Shown here piece by piece: positions 29,070 to 39,248 of a DNA stretch of 43,919 bases. Both the position numbers and the translations under genes were made by a program. The notes below the pieces were generated by a model that was not told the DNA's origin, made no database searches, and saw nothing but the letters and a program-made list of their open reading frames with translations. Every line of letters begins with the position of its first letter. Position 1 is the stretch's first letter. This stretch comes from Acholeplasmatales bacterium (GTDB lineage Bacteria > Bacillota_I > Bacilli_A > Acholeplasmatales > Acholeplasmataceae): contig QKIB01000047.1 of the NCBI GenBank assembly GCA_003249785.1, forward strand, positions 1 to 43,919, given 5' to 3'.

Positions 29070-29516
29070 ATGAACATAGAACATCTCTATAGACAAGTAA
29101 TCATGGACCATTATAAAAATCCTAAAAACAAAGGCATTTTAGCTGACAACAGTTATATGACGGTTCATTTGAATAACCCAAGCTGTGGGGATGAAATGAC
29201 AGTTCAAGTCAAAGTCAAAGATCATCAGATCATCGACGTAAAACATCAAGGAACTGGGTGTTCAATCTGCTGCTCAAGTGCAAGTGTTATGAGTGTCACA
29301 CTCAAAGACAAATCCCTTGAAGAAGCATTTTCTATCCTTCATGAATTTTATGAACTGATCAAAGGATATCCTTTTAATCCCGACATATTGAAAGGAGATG
29401 CTGTGGTTTATCAAGGCGTTTCACAATTTCCAGCGCGCATCAAATGTGCCACATTGGCATGGAAGGCAGCTGAACAAGCCATCTTGAACATAAAGGAGGA
29501 CAAATCGAATGGATGA
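29070..29516 (+). CDS. sufU: SufU-type sulfurtransferase/scaffold
   Basis: [51 protein letters not shown]. Confidence 0.95.
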   Translation: MNIEHLYRQVIMDHYKNPKNKGILADNSYMTVHLNNPSCGDEMTVQVKVKDHQIIDVKHQGTGCSICCSSASVMSVTLKDKSLEEAFSILHEFYELIKGYPFNPDILKGDAVVYQGVSQFPARIKCATLAWKAAEQAILNIKEDKSNG

Positions 29517-30918
29517 CAATAAGAAGAAAATTGATGAGATCGTTGGTGAATACCAATACGGTTGGCGTACAGAATCCCAAACTGTCTTTTCGACAGGGAA
29601 GGGCATCAATGAAGACATCATTAGAACCATCAGTAAACAGAAAAATGAACCAGAATGGATGACTGAATATCGCTTAAAGAGTTATAAAATGTTTGTCAAA
29701 CTCAATAATCCATCTTGGGGACCTGATCTGTCATTTATAAACTTTGACGATTTTACTTATTTCATCAAAGCAAGTGAAAGAGCGGAAAACAACTGGGACG
29801 AAGTGCCAGAAGCAATCAAGGACACTTTCGAAAAATTAGGTATTCCTGAAGCGGAAAGAAATTTCTTAGCCGGTGTATCTACGCAGTTTGAAAGTGAAGT
29901 TGTGTACCACAACACACAAAAGGAACTGGAAGCACTTGGTGTGATTTACGTTGATACGGATACCGCACTGCGTGAATACCCAGAATTATTCAAGAAGTAT
30001 TTCGGAACTGTGATTCCTTATGCAGACAATAAATATGCAGCACTGAATAGTGCAGTATGGAGTGGAGGATCATTCATTTATGTACCAAAAGGTGTCAAAG
30101 TGGATAAACCCTTACAATCCTACTTCAGAATCAATTCTGATCAAATGGGTCAATTTGAAAGAACACTGATTGTGGTAGACGAAGGTGCATATGTCAACTA
30201 TGTAGAAGGCTGTACGGCACCTGTCTATTCAAAGGATTCACTCCATGCAGCGATTGTTGAAATCGTTGTTGAAAAAGGTGCAACCTGTCGGTATACGACC
30301 ATTCAAAACTGGTCGACCAATGTCATCAATCTTGTTACCAAAAGAGCGTTTGTTTATGAAAACGGACTCATGGAATGGATTGATGGAAACATTGGATCTG
30401 GCGTTAATATGAAGTATCCATCATGTATCTTATTAGGTGAAAGAGCGAAGGGAACAACCATCTCAATCGCTTTTGCAGGCAAAGATCAGATTCAGGATGC
30501 TGGTGCTAAGATGATTCACGTTGCACCAAATACCACATCAACCATCATCTCTAAATCTATATCTAGAGGCGGAGGATCAGTGAATTATCGTGGTAAAGTT
30601 GATTTTGGAAAGAAAGCAAAAGGTGCAAAAGCGCATGTTGAATGCGACACGATTATTTTAGATGATGTCTCAGTTTCTGATACCATCCCTACAAATATCG
30701 TGAAAAACTCAGAAGTGTTCTTGGAACACGAAGCAACCGTTTCAAAGATTTCAGAAGATCAATTATTCTATCTAATGAGTAGAGGATTGACTGAAGCAGA
30801 AGCAACCGAAATGATTGTTATGGGCTTTATTGAGCCATTTACTAAAGAACTTCCTATGGAATATGCCATTGAACTCAATCAATTGATTAAGCTTGAAATG
30901 GAAGGATCCATCGGATAA
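29509..30918 (+). CDS. sufB: Fe-S cluster assembly protein SufB
   Basis: [47 protein letters not shown]. Confidence 0.97.
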   Translation: MDDNKKKIDEIVGEYQYGWRTESQTVFSTGKGINEDIIRTISKQKNEPEWMTEYRLKSYKMFVKLNNPSWGPDLSFINFDDFTYFIKASERAENNWDEVPEAIKDTFEKLGIPEAERNFLAGVSTQFESEVVYHNTQKELEALGVIYVDTDTALREYPELFKKYFGTVIPYADNKYAALNSAVWSGGSFIYVPKGVKVDKPLQSYFRINSDQMGQFERTLIVVDEGAYVNYVEGCTAPVYSKDSLHAAIVEIVVEKGATCRYTTIQNWSTNVINLVTKRAFVYENGLMEWIDGNIGSGVNMKYPSCILLGERAKGTTISIAFAGKDQIQDAGAKMIHVAPNTTSTIISKSISRGGGSVNYRGKVDFGKKAKGAKAHVECDTIILDDVSVSDTIPTNIVKNSEVFLEHEATVSKISEDQLFYLMSRGLTEAEATEMIVMGFIEPFTKELPMEYAIELNQLIKLEMEGSIG

Positions 30919-30937
30919 TCACTTACTTAAATATAGA

Positions 30938-30977
30938 AAGATATTTGCTAAATTTGGTAAATATCTTTTTTATTTTT
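30938..30977 (+). terminator. Terminator of suf operon
   Basis: AAAGATATTT...AAATATCTTTTTTATTTTT. Confidence 0.75.
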
Positions 30978-31011
30978 GCAAATTAGCGTAAAATATCAAT
31001 AAGGTGATCTT

Positions 31012-31809
31012 ATGAGAAAACTTATGATTTTTCTTGTATTGCTCTTTGCTGTATTGTCGCTTCAAAGCTGTAAATCACAGCAAAGCTATAATGACCTATA
31101 TGCGACATACTTTGATTATGTTGCCAATAATCAATCCGTCTACCAAGATGACATTGAATACTTTAACCATGTTTCAATGATCTCTTTGCAGAGTGTTGTG
31201 CTGGTTGAAAAACTAGTTTATAATGCACCAGGATCAGCAACTGGTTCCGGTGTGATCATTGATGAAAATACCGATTATTATTATGTGCTTACCAATCAAC
31301 ATGTCGTGGATTCTAGCACATGGCCACAGATCAATTACATCATCGGGGATTATCTTGGCAATCAATATCAAGCAACTTTATTTGCTCATAGTGTTGATTA
31401 TGATCTAGCCATCTTGAAATTCATGAAATCAACCACTGTTCTATCACCTATTCCACTTGCTATTCGCAATGTTCCTGTTGACCAGAGAATTGCAATTCTC
31501 GGATACCCATATGCTCAGATTAACGCCATCACATTAGGTAAGACCTTGAACTATCAATTTGTTGAAGTTGATAATTCTGATGGTGATGAAATTGGTGTAT
31601 TGTTTCCTATTTTAATTACAGATGCACCAGTAAAATCAGGTAGCAGCGGCAGCTTGGTTGTGAACAATCAATTTGAAATGGCAGGTCTTGTATTTGCTGG
31701 AAGTTTCATCCCAGGACAAGAAAGTTCTCTGAGATCTTACGTGATTCCTGTTGAAAAGATCAAAGAATTCATCCTTTCTTCACACTTGGAAGAGGAGGTC
31801 AATTCATGA
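31012..31809 (+). CDS. Trypsin-like serine protease lipoprotein (intact catalytic triad)
   Basis: Lipobox LSLQSC; TNQHVVD, DYDLAILKF, KSGSSGSLVV. Confidence 0.85.
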   Translation: MRKLMIFLVLLFAVLSLQSCKSQQSYNDLYATYFDYVANNQSVYQDDIEYFNHVSMISLQSVVLVEKLVYNAPGSATGSGVIIDENTDYYYVLTNQHVVDSSTWPQINYIIGDYLGNQYQATLFAHSVDYDLAILKFMKSTTVLSPIPLAIRNVPVDQRIAILGYPYAQINAITLGKTLNYQFVEVDNSDGDEIGVLFPILITDAPVKSGSSGSLVVNNQFEMAGLVFAGSFIPGQESSLRSYVIPVEKIKEFILSSHLEEEVNS

Positions 31810-32567
31810 AAAAACAATTGATTTTCTTATTTGCAGGACTTTTGTTCCTCTTATCAGGGTGTACCTTTAGCAGAGAACTATCAGTTCAATATAGCGATTT
31901 ACTTGTTCAATACCATACATATTTGGAAAACGATATTTCTGATGAACAAGTCTTTAGATATTTTATTAATGATGTGACACAAGTCACGACGAAATCAAAT
32001 GTCATGATTCGTGTAGAATCCTATGATACCAATAACATATTAAATCAAGTGTCTCATGGATCTGGTTCAATCTTCTTTGGTACAGATGCCTATCAGTATC
32101 TCATCACATCTTACTCACTGGTTCACGCTTCTGAACATGATATCTATACGGTTTACGATTATCAGGGCAGAACACATATTGGTTATTTGTTCATGGAATC
32201 CGAAAAAGATAACTTGTCTGTCTTGCGTTTTTTGACGGATTCACAGTATGTTTTACCAAGCATCAGTGTTGGTTCGATGCTGCCTATTCAAGGTGAACCT
32301 ATCGTATTGATTGGTTATGTCAATCAAGTCATGAACGCATTATCGATGGGTACCATGAAAGCATCCACTATCCCCAATATAGACAATACTGTCTTTTTTG
32401 ACACAAGCATTCCCTCGGATATTTATGGGAATGGAGGAGCCATTATAAACACGAATTTAGAGTTGATTGGTATTCAAATTTTGACTCAAAATGGTTATGC
32501 ATTTGCTGTGTCCATAGAGAGCATCTTAAATACAATCGAACTATTTTACGATCAGCAAATCTTCTGA
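31806..32567 (+). CDS. Trypsin-like lipoprotein paralogue, predicted catalytically inactive
   Basis: Lipobox LLSGC; positions matching the triad read TSYSLV, KDNLSVLRF, YGNGGAII. Confidence 0.78.
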   Translation: MKKQLIFLFAGLLFLLSGCTFSRELSVQYSDLLVQYHTYLENDISDEQVFRYFINDVTQVTTKSNVMIRVESYDTNNILNQVSHGSGSIFFGTDAYQYLITSYSLVHASEHDIYTVYDYQGRTHIGYLFMESEKDNLSVLRFLTDSQYVLPSISVGSMLPIQGEPIVLIGYVNQVMNALSMGTMKASTIPNIDNTVFFDTSIPSDIYGNGGAIINTNLELIGIQILTQNGYAFAVSIESILNTIELFYDQQIF

Positions 32568-32614
32568 TCGATTGTTATCATTTTTAATGTATAAAAAGAA
32601 CACGAGGTTTGAGC

Positions 32615-33190
32615 ATGATTCGTTATTTGATTATTGAAAGTAAAAATTGGATCCAATCCGATGAAGACATGATCATATCGCTATTTTCGGAATTCATTCA
32701 TTTTACCGGAAAAGAGAATGACGACAATGCCATTCATCTGTTCTATGAACATGAAACTGAAATATCACTTTCAGATATCATATTGAATGTGATGAGCGAT
32801 ACATTGCTGGATTTAAGACTCTATGTATCTCATCATTTCGAAAAAACGAGTGAGATGAAAGAACATCTCAAAATGACCAAAAAACTGTTGAAAGGAATTC
32901 CATTTTATAAATATGCATATCTGGACGATCAGATCATTCTGAATCATTTCATCACACAAACGACACCAGAGTTCAATGATCATTTCTTAAGGAAGTACCA
33001 AAAAGATCAAATGATGCTTGAAAGTATCAAGACATTCTTAGAGTGTAATCAAAATACGAGTATTGCTGCAAAAAGGCTTTATATCCATCGAAACACTTTG
33101 ATTCAACGTCTAGACAAGTTCATGATTGTCACAGGTTTTGATGTCAGGCAGTTCAAGGATGCTTATCTCATCTACCATCTACTCAAATAA
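32615..33190 (+). CDS. PucR/CdaR-type C-terminal HTH regulator-like protein
   Basis: C-terminal TFLECNQNTSIAAKRLYIHRNTLIQRLDKF. Confidence 0.75.
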   Translation: MIRYLIIESKNWIQSDEDMIISLFSEFIHFTGKENDDNAIHLFYEHETEISLSDIILNVMSDTLLDLRLYVSHHFEKTSEMKEHLKMTKKLLKGIPFYKYAYLDDQIILNHFITQTTPEFNDHFLRKYQKDQMMLESIKTFLECNQNTSIAAKRLYIHRNTLIQRLDKFMIVTGFDVRQFKDAYLIYHLLK

Positions 33191-33192
33191 AA

Positions 33193-33218
33193 ATATGTGC
33201 ACGATGCACATTTTTTTT
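33193..33218 (+). terminator. Terminator
   Basis: ATGTGCA-CGA-TGCACAT followed by T7. Confidence 0.85.
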
Positions 33219-33270
33219 ATGATGAGGGATTGTTATAATAGGTTTAGAATGAAATAAAAAGGAGAAATAT

Positions 33271-34437
33271 ATGGCGACTTTAAAACTCAAAGATATCAAC
33301 AAAATCTATCCAAATGGCGTCCAAGCTGTCTTCGATTTCAACTTGGATATCAGAGATAAGGAATTTATTGTTTTCGTTGGCCCATCAGGATGTGGGAAAT
33401 CAACGACACTCAGAATGATTGCAGGTCTTGAAGAAATTTCTTCAGGCGAACTTTACATTGATGAAGAACTCGTTAATGACAAAGCACCAAAAGACAGAAA
33501 TATCGCAATGGTGTTCCAATCTTACGCTTTGTATCCTCATATGACAGTGTTTGACAATATGGCTTTTGGTCTCAAACTGAGAAAAATGCCAAAAGATGTC
33601 ATCAATGAAAAAGTCAATGAAGCAGCTGAAATTCTTGGTTTGACACCTTACTTGAAGCGTAAGCCAAAAGCACTTTCTGGTGGTCAAAGACAACGTGTTG
33701 CTTTAGGTAGAGCGATCGTTCGTAACGCAAAAGTATTCCTCATGGACGAACCTTTATCAAACCTTGATGCGAAACTCCGTGTTCAAATGCGCGGCGAACT
33801 GATCAAACTGCACAACAAGATCAATACAACCACCATCTATGTCACCCATGACCAGATTGAAGCGATGACCATGGCTAGCCGCATCGTCGTTATGAAGGAC
33901 GGTTATATCATGCAAGTTGGCGCACCAAAAGAAATTTATGACAATCCGAACAATATGTTTGTTGCTGGATTCATTGGAACACCACCTATGAACTTTATTC
34001 GTGGATCAGTAGACACAAAAGGTGTCTTCACTGCAGGAACACACACAATCAAGATTCCAGATGACAAATTTGAAATCATCACTGAAAACAACATGGTTGG
34101 CAAAGAAATCGTTTTAGGTATTCGTCCAGAAGACATTCATGATGAACAAGTCGTAATGGATGCATATCCAGGCGCAGTTCTTCAAATCGTTGTTGACGTT
34201 GCCGAATTGTTAGGTGCTGAAACAAATATCTATACAAACATCGAGGGCAGCAACATCTGTGCATCCATCAATGCACGCACTGGCGTTCATATTGGAGATA
34301 AGATGAAGCTTGCGTTAGATATGAACAAATGTCACTTCTTTGATCCTTCAACAGAACAAAGATTAGTCATCGATTTAAACAGGGTTGCAAAGAAGACTCA
34401 AAAGAAAGCAGTTAAAGAAACAGAAGAGGAAGCATAA
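33271..34437 (+). CDS. msmX: MsmX/UgpC/MalK-type carbohydrate ABC transporter ATPase
   Basis: GPSGCGKSTTLRMIAGLE, LSGGQRQRVALGRAIVRNAKVFLMDEPLSNLDAKLRVQMR, C-terminal regulatory domain. Confidence 0.92.
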   Translation: MATLKLKDINKIYPNGVQAVFDFNLDIRDKEFIVFVGPSGCGKSTTLRMIAGLEEISSGELYIDEELVNDKAPKDRNIAMVFQSYALYPHMTVFDNMAFGLKLRKMPKDVINEKVNEAAEILGLTPYLKRKPKALSGGQRQRVALGRAIVRNAKVFLMDEPLSNLDAKLRVQMRGELIKLHNKINTTTIYVTHDQIEAMTMASRIVVMKDGYIMQVGAPKEIYDNPNNMFVAGFIGTPPMNFIRGSVDTKGVFTAGTHTIKIPDDKFEIITENNMVGKEIVLGIRPEDIHDEQVVMDAYPGAVLQIVVDVAELLGAETNIYTNIEGSNICASINARTGVHIGDKMKLALDMNKCHFFDPSTEQRLVIDLNRVAKKTQKKAVKETEEEA

Positions 34438-34439
34438 TC

Positions 34440-34461
34440 AAAGGCCAATCGGCCTTTTTTT
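34440..34461 (+). terminator. Terminator
   Basis: AAAGGCC-AATC-GGCCTTTTTTT. Confidence 0.88.
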
Positions 34462-34474
34462 ATTCGATAAAAAC

Positions 34475-34888
34475 ATGATAGATTACATCATTAATAACGC
34501 CTTTGGTTGTCTTGTTTTTCAAAACGGTCAATCGACACAAAGTCCTAGAACCAATCTTTCCTATGTAAAACACCTTTGCATTGAGCGTTTATTCACATAT
34601 GAAGGTTATCTCAAAGCGGTACAACATGTGTTTGAGAAAAGGTACCGCATTCCCCTCTATTTAGATGAAACCTTGATGCTCGTTCCCACACAAAGAGTTC
34701 GTGATCATGAAAACATCTGGATCAATTATGCATCTGTGGTTGATTTAATCGTGGCAGAGGATCAGCTGACTTTGATCTTTAGTCATGAGAAAAAACTGAT
34801 GATCAATCTAAAGATTGAATCATTTCAAAGTCAAATTCAACTTCTAAATCAGATTCGGAAGCACAAAGTAAAACACTTTCATTTCTAA
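34475..34888 (+). CDS. ComK-like competence transcription factor family protein (short)
   Basis: FTYEGYLKAVQHVFEKRYRIPLYLDETLMLVPTQRVRDHENIWINYASV resembles the ComK core. A terminator inside the longer ORF supports the ATG at 34475. Confidence 0.65.
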   Translation: MIDYIINNAFGCLVFQNGQSTQSPRTNLSYVKHLCIERLFTYEGYLKAVQHVFEKRYRIPLYLDETLMLVPTQRVRDHENIWINYASVVDLIVAEDQLTLIFSHEKKLMINLKIESFQSQIQLLNQIRKHKVKHFHF

Positions 34889-34966
34889 AATGATAGAAAT
34901 TAATAGGGAGTGTGATATAATAATCATGGTTAAATCAAAGACGATTACATCATTAAAGGAGGAAAA

Positions 34967-36166
34967 ATGATGGCTAAGAAAACAGTAAGAGATATTGATG
35001 TTAAAGGCAAAAAAGTCCTGATTAGAGTCGATTTCAACGTGCCGCTCAAGGATGGACAGATCAGCGATGAAAATCGAATTGTCCAAGCATTACCAACCAT
35101 AGAATATGTTTTAAGTCATGGCGGAAGAGCGATTGTCTTCTCACATCTCGGCAGAGTCAAAGACGAATCAGATAAAGCGAGCAACAGCTTGAGAGTGGTT
35201 GCAACAAGATTAAGTGAATTATTGAATCAGAATGTGATTTTTGTTCCTGAAACTCGAGGACAAGCACTAGAACAAGCAATCAACACTCTTAAAGACGGTG
35301 AAGTTCTGATGTTTGAAAATACCCGTTTTGAAGATTTGAATGGTAAAAAAGAAAGTAAGAATGATCCAGAACTCGGTAAATACTGGGCATCACTTGGAGA
35401 TGTTTTCGTCAATGATGCATTTGGTACAGCCCATCGTGATGCAGCATCCAATGTTGGGATTGCATCCAATATCAAAGATACAGTTGCTGGATTCCTTTTA
35501 GAAAAAGAAATCAACTTCATTGGTGGAACGCTTGAAAATCCAGAAAGACCTTTCATCGCCATTCTTGGAGGAGCGAAAGTATCTGATAAAATCGAAGTCA
35601 TCAAGAACTTGCTAAAAGTTGCTGATAAAGTCTTAATTGGTGGCGGTATGGCTTATACCTTCTTCAAAGCTCAAGGCATGGAAATCGGTAACAGTTTACT
35701 TGAAGCTGATAAACTTGATCTTGCCAATGAACTTTTGGCGCTAGCCAATGGAAAGATTGTTTTAGGTGATGATGTTATCACAGCAAAAGCATTTGATCCA
35801 GAAAGTGAAAAGCACGTCAGAAATGTCACAGACATTCCAGCCGACGAAATGGGAATGGATATTGGTCCAAGAACCATCGCGCTATTTGAATCATACATTG
35901 CGACTGCAAAAACTGTAGTCTGGAATGGACCACTTGGCGTCTTCGAATTCCCAAGATTTGCTGAAGGTACACGCAGTGTTGCTCAAGCACTCACGGAAAT
36001 CAAAGATCATGCAACAACCATTATCGGTGGTGGAGATTCCGCTGCTGCAGTCATCCAATTTGGTATGGCTGACGGATTTACACATATTTCAACAGGTGGT
36101 GGAGCATCACTTGAATACCTCGAAGGCAAATTACTTCCAGGCATTGAATGTGTTGACGACAAATAA
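34967..36166 (+). CDS. pgk: Phosphoglycerate kinase
   Basis: [54 protein letters not shown] upstream. Confidence 0.97.
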   Translation: MMAKKTVRDIDVKGKKVLIRVDFNVPLKDGQISDENRIVQALPTIEYVLSHGGRAIVFSHLGRVKDESDKASNSLRVVATRLSELLNQNVIFVPETRGQALEQAINTLKDGEVLMFENTRFEDLNGKKESKNDPELGKYWASLGDVFVNDAFGTAHRDAASNVGIASNIKDTVAGFLLEKEINFIGGTLENPERPFIAILGGAKVSDKIEVIKNLLKVADKVLIGGGMAYTFFKAQGMEIGNSLLEADKLDLANELLALANGKIVLGDDVITAKAFDPESEKHVRNVTDIPADEMGMDIGPRTIALFESYIATAKTVVWNGPLGVFEFPRFAEGTRSVAQALTEIKDHATTIIGGGDSAAAVIQFGMADGFTHISTGGGASLEYLEGKLLPGIECVDDK

Positions 36167-36705
36167 TGGACATTGGAAAGAAAATCAGAAATCTTAGATT
36201 ATCTCACAATCTGACGCAAGAAGAACTTGCACGTCAGCTTGAACTGACTAAAGGCTACATTTCACAAGTGGAAAACAATTTGACCTCACCCTCACTACAA
36301 ACCTTATTTTCCATTCTTGCAGCTTTAGGGACAGATGTTCACGAATTCTTCTCAAATGAACAAGAACAAGTTTTTGTTTATAAGAAAGAAGACTTCAAAC
36401 AAGAAACCAATGATGTTTTGAAGCATATGATTAGTTGGATTGTACCAAATGCTTTAAAATATGAAATGGAACCAATCCTGATAGATATGGAACCCGGTGG
36501 ACAGTCACCAATCAATGACCCACATCCCGGTGAAGAATTCGGTTATGTACTCGAAGGCCAGATTGTTTTGGTGCTCAATAAAAAAAGACAAATTGTTAGA
36601 AAAGGTGAAACCTTCTATTACTTGGCAAATAAAGAACATTATTTGATTAATAGTTCAAATCAACACGCCAAAGTTCTTTGGATCAGTTCACCTCCAACGT
36701 TTTAA
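36166..36705 (+). CDS. XRE-family HTH plus cupin transcriptional regulator
   Basis: KIRNLRLSHNLTQEELARQLELTKGYISQVENN HTH; C-terminal HPGEEFGYVLEGQIVLVLN cupin. Confidence 0.9.
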   Translation: MDIGKKIRNLRLSHNLTQEELARQLELTKGYISQVENNLTSPSLQTLFSILAALGTDVHEFFSNEQEQVFVYKKEDFKQETNDVLKHMISWIVPNALKYEMEPILIDMEPGGQSPINDPHPGEEFGYVLEGQIVLVLNKKRQIVRKGETFYYLANKEHYLINSSNQHAKVLWISSPPTF

Positions 36706-36722
36706 TGGAAAAGAGGAATAAT

Positions 36723-36968
36723 ATGGAAAAAGAAATTTTAATCAAAAGCACAGCAGGACTTCATGCAAGTCTCGCAGCAAAAGTCGTTCAGACAGCATCC
36801 AAATACGCTGTTGAAGTTGAACTTCAATATCAAGACAAGGTTGTCGATTTGAAATCGATTTTGGCTTTAATGTCACTCGCAATCCCCTATGGTAAAAACG
36901 TGAAAATCGTTGCTAAGGGATCACGTGCTGAAGAAGCGATTAGAGATATCTCATCGATTTTAGGTTAA
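36723..36968 (+). CDS. HPr-family phosphocarrier-like protein (non-canonical active-site loop)
   Basis: GLHASLAAKVVQTASKY and VDLKSILALMSL vs B. subtilis HPr GIHARPATVLVQTASKY and VNLKSIMGVMSL. Confidence 0.88.
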   Translation: MEKEILIKSTAGLHASLAAKVVQTASKYAVEVELQYQDKVVDLKSILALMSLAIPYGKNVKIVAKGSRAEEAIRDISSILG

Positions 36969-36972
36969 ACGT

Positions 36973-37746
36973 ATGGGAAGAAGACCAATCATTGCCGGTA
37001 ATTGGAAGATGTATAAGGTCAAAGATGAAGCCTATGCATTTATTTATGCCGTCAATTTAGAACTACCTGATAAAGAACTTGTTGAATCTGTTATTTGTGC
37101 ACCTGCTATCTTCCTCAAGGATCTCGTCAAACGTGAAGGTGAAAATCTACGCATCGGTGCGCAAAACATGCACTATGCTCAAGAAGGAGCCTATACAGGC
37201 GAAATTTCAGCAGCAATGCTTAAATCCTATGGTGTTGATTATGTTGTGATCGGACATAGTGAAAGACGCGCTTATTTCAATGAAACCGATGAAACAGTCA
37301 ACTTAAAGTTATTGGCAGCTGTCAATCAGGAAATCACACCTATCGTTTGTGTTGGTGAATCTTTGGAAATCAGAGAAGCAGGAACGACAGACGAAGTTGT
37401 CAAGAAACAAGTTGAAAAAGCATATTTGAATGTCAGTAAGGCAGAAGCTTTAAAAACAGTGATTGCTTATGAACCTATTTGGGCAATTGGAACTGGAAAA
37501 ACCGCAACACCAGAACAAGCAAACGACACCATCAGATCTATCCGCAATGTCTTATCGACTTTGTATGGAAAAGAAGTTGCAGAACAGGTTCGTATTCTTT
37601 ACGGCGGATCAGTTAACACAAAAAACGTGGAAAGCTTATTAGCAACTTCAGACATCGATGGCGCACTTGTAGGCGGCGCATCCTTGGATCCCACTTCCTT
37701 TTTGACACTCGTGAATGCAGCTTTCAAAAAAGTAAAAAACCAATAA
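36973..37746 (+). CDS. tpiA: Triosephosphate isomerase
   Basis: RPIIAGNWKMYK, VIGHSERRAYFNET, AYEPIWAIGTGKTAT, ILYGGSVN. Confidence 0.97.
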   Translation: MGRRPIIAGNWKMYKVKDEAYAFIYAVNLELPDKELVESVICAPAIFLKDLVKREGENLRIGAQNMHYAQEGAYTGEISAAMLKSYGVDYVVIGHSERRAYFNETDETVNLKLLAAVNQEITPIVCVGESLEIREAGTTDEVVKKQVEKAYLNVSKAEALKTVIAYEPIWAIGTGKTATPEQANDTIRSIRNVLSTLYGKEVAEQVRILYGGSVNTKNVESLLATSDIDGALVGGASLDPTSFLTLVNAAFKKVKNQ

Positions 37747-37757
37747 AAATAAATACC

Positions 37758-37785
37758 GGCAAGAGACAAAGCTCTTGCCATTTTT
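37758..37785 (+). terminator. Terminator after tpiA
   Basis: GGCAAGAG-ACAAAG-CTCTTGCC-ATTTTT. Confidence 0.85.
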
Positions 37786-37788
37786 ACC

Positions 37789-37807
37789 TTTCACATAATA
37801 TGTGAAA
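37789..37807. promoter_or_regulatory. 19-bp palindrome, candidate operator
   Basis: TTTCACATA-A-TATGTGAAA, just upstream of TTGCCG-16-TATAAT. Confidence 0.4.
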
Positions 37808-37905
37808 TTAAAAAAAACCATTGCCGAATCCAATAAATATGTTATAATAATTGTACATTATATGACGATATGATTCATATGAATAGAAAGACATGGGAGG
37901 GAATC

Positions 37906-38421
37906 ATGTTTGCAGATCAACTTAGAAAAAATCACCAGAAAGATCTATTAAAACTTGCAATTGTTGCCGTAGCGACAACCATTGTTTTTATGATTGTTAT
38001 TGCTGTGGATCCACAGTTTCTTAGAACTGGTATGTATGTTTTAGCTATGATATTACTCGTTATGATTATCAGTTTTGTCATCATCGTTAATATTAAAAAT
38101 AGACGATTGGGACATCTGAAGTATCGTGTAAAGAATTTGGAGTATAAAATTCCATTTCCATCATCATTCAAAAAACAACAACGTACACTTTTGATTGACG
38201 GAAAAAGAGGCTATACCATCAACGGGAATGTCATTCCAGCAAGATTTGTTGAATTTGTCGAAGGCAAAAGAGCTTACCTAATCAAGGAAGTTGAAGAGAT
38301 CAATCCAGTCAATGAGTATGTTGTTTTATTCATTCACAAACATACATACGCTTTAATCGAGGATATCGATAAGAAAAAGTGGATCATCCACTTGAATTGT
38401 TTAGAACCCATCAAAGCATAA
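37906..38421 (+). CDS. Two-TM membrane protein of unknown function
   Basis: GGAGG before ATG 37906; two hydrophobic helices then soluble domain. Confidence 0.7.
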   Translation: MFADQLRKNHQKDLLKLAIVAVATTIVFMIVIAVDPQFLRTGMYVLAMILLVMIISFVIIVNIKNRRLGHLKYRVKNLEYKIPFPSSFKKQQRTLLIDGKRGYTINGNVIPARFVEFVEGKRAYLIKEVEEINPVNEYVVLFIHKHTYALIEDIDKKKWIIHLNCLEPIKA

Positions 38422-38424
38422 AAA

Positions 38425-38457
38425 AAGATGATTCCGCGGAATCATCTTATTTTTTTA
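38425..38457. terminator. Bidirectional terminator between convergent genes
   Basis: Perfect AAGATGATTCCGCGGAATCATCTT with A-run before and T-run after. Confidence 0.88.
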
Positions 38458-39057
38458 TTATCTGTTGTAGAATTCAACAATCAACTGTTCATTAACTTCT
38501 TGCAAGAATTCATTGCGTTCTGGGTAGCGTACAAACGTTCCAACGCCATTGTCCTTGTCGAATGAAACATATTCAACAGTTGCATATTGGCTTTCCAAAG
38601 CTTCTTGAACAATCTTCAAGTTCTTTGACTTTTCACGAAGTGCAAGCTTTTGACCTGGGACTAAACGATAGGATGGAATATCCACTTTCTTTCCATCAAC
38701 TAGGAAATGTCCGTGGTTTACCATTTGACGAGCTTGAGCTCTTGTCTTGGCAAGTCCTAAACGATAGACGACATTATCAAGGCGAGATTCGAGCAAACGC
38801 AAGAAGTTTTCACCATGCTTACCCTTCATCTTGTCCGCTTCGTTGAAAGTCTTTCTAAATTGTTTTTCCGATACGCCATAAGTAAATCTGACTTTTTGCT
38901 TTTCATGCAATTGGGTACCGTAATCACTAACTTTAGAACGACGTTGTCCATGTTGGCCAGGTGCATATGGGCGCTTTTTTAATTCTTTTCCGGTTTCGGA
39001 AATGGAATAGCCCAAACGACGAGAAATTTTCCAAGTTGGTCCAGTATAACGTGACAT
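38458..39057 (-). CDS. rpsD: 30S ribosomal protein S4
   Basis: [39 protein letters not shown]4 domain [31 protein letters not shown]. Confidence 0.98.
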   Translation of the reverse strand: MSRYTGPTWKISRRLGYSISETGKELKKRPYAPGQHGQRRSKVSDYGTQLHEKQKVRFTYGVSEKQFRKTFNEADKMKGKHGENFLRLLESRLDNVVYRLGLAKTRAQARQMVNHGHFLVDGKKVDIPSYRLVPGQKLALREKSKNLKIVQEALESQYATVEYVSFDKDNGVGTFVRYPERNEFLQEVNEQLIVEFYNR

Positions 39058-39213
39058 AATTTTTACCTCCTTTATAGTTTGGTGGCAAAAACTTACAAAT
39101 GACTTCGATCATGCGATCCCGATGTTCTGTTCGCCTTAAAGCAGAAAGGTTACTAAGGGCTCTAATGGTAGGGATCAAATATGTTCAAATCGTTTGCCTG
39201 CTTTTTACCGACG
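39058..39213 (-). promoter_or_regulatory. Probable structured rpsD (S4) mRNA leader
   Basis: About 155-nt untranslated GC-richer leader between a strong promoter and rpsD; S4 autoregulatory leaders are known in Firmicutes. Confidence 0.5.
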
Positions 39214-39219
39214 CTTCTC

Positions 39220-39248
39220 ATTTTACCCTATAGGGTATTAAATGTCAA
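39220..39248 (-). promoter_or_regulatory. SigA promoter of rpsD
   Basis: On minus strand TTGACA - 17 nt - TAAAAT; -35 lies within the 3' end of the upstream CDS. Confidence 0.85.
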
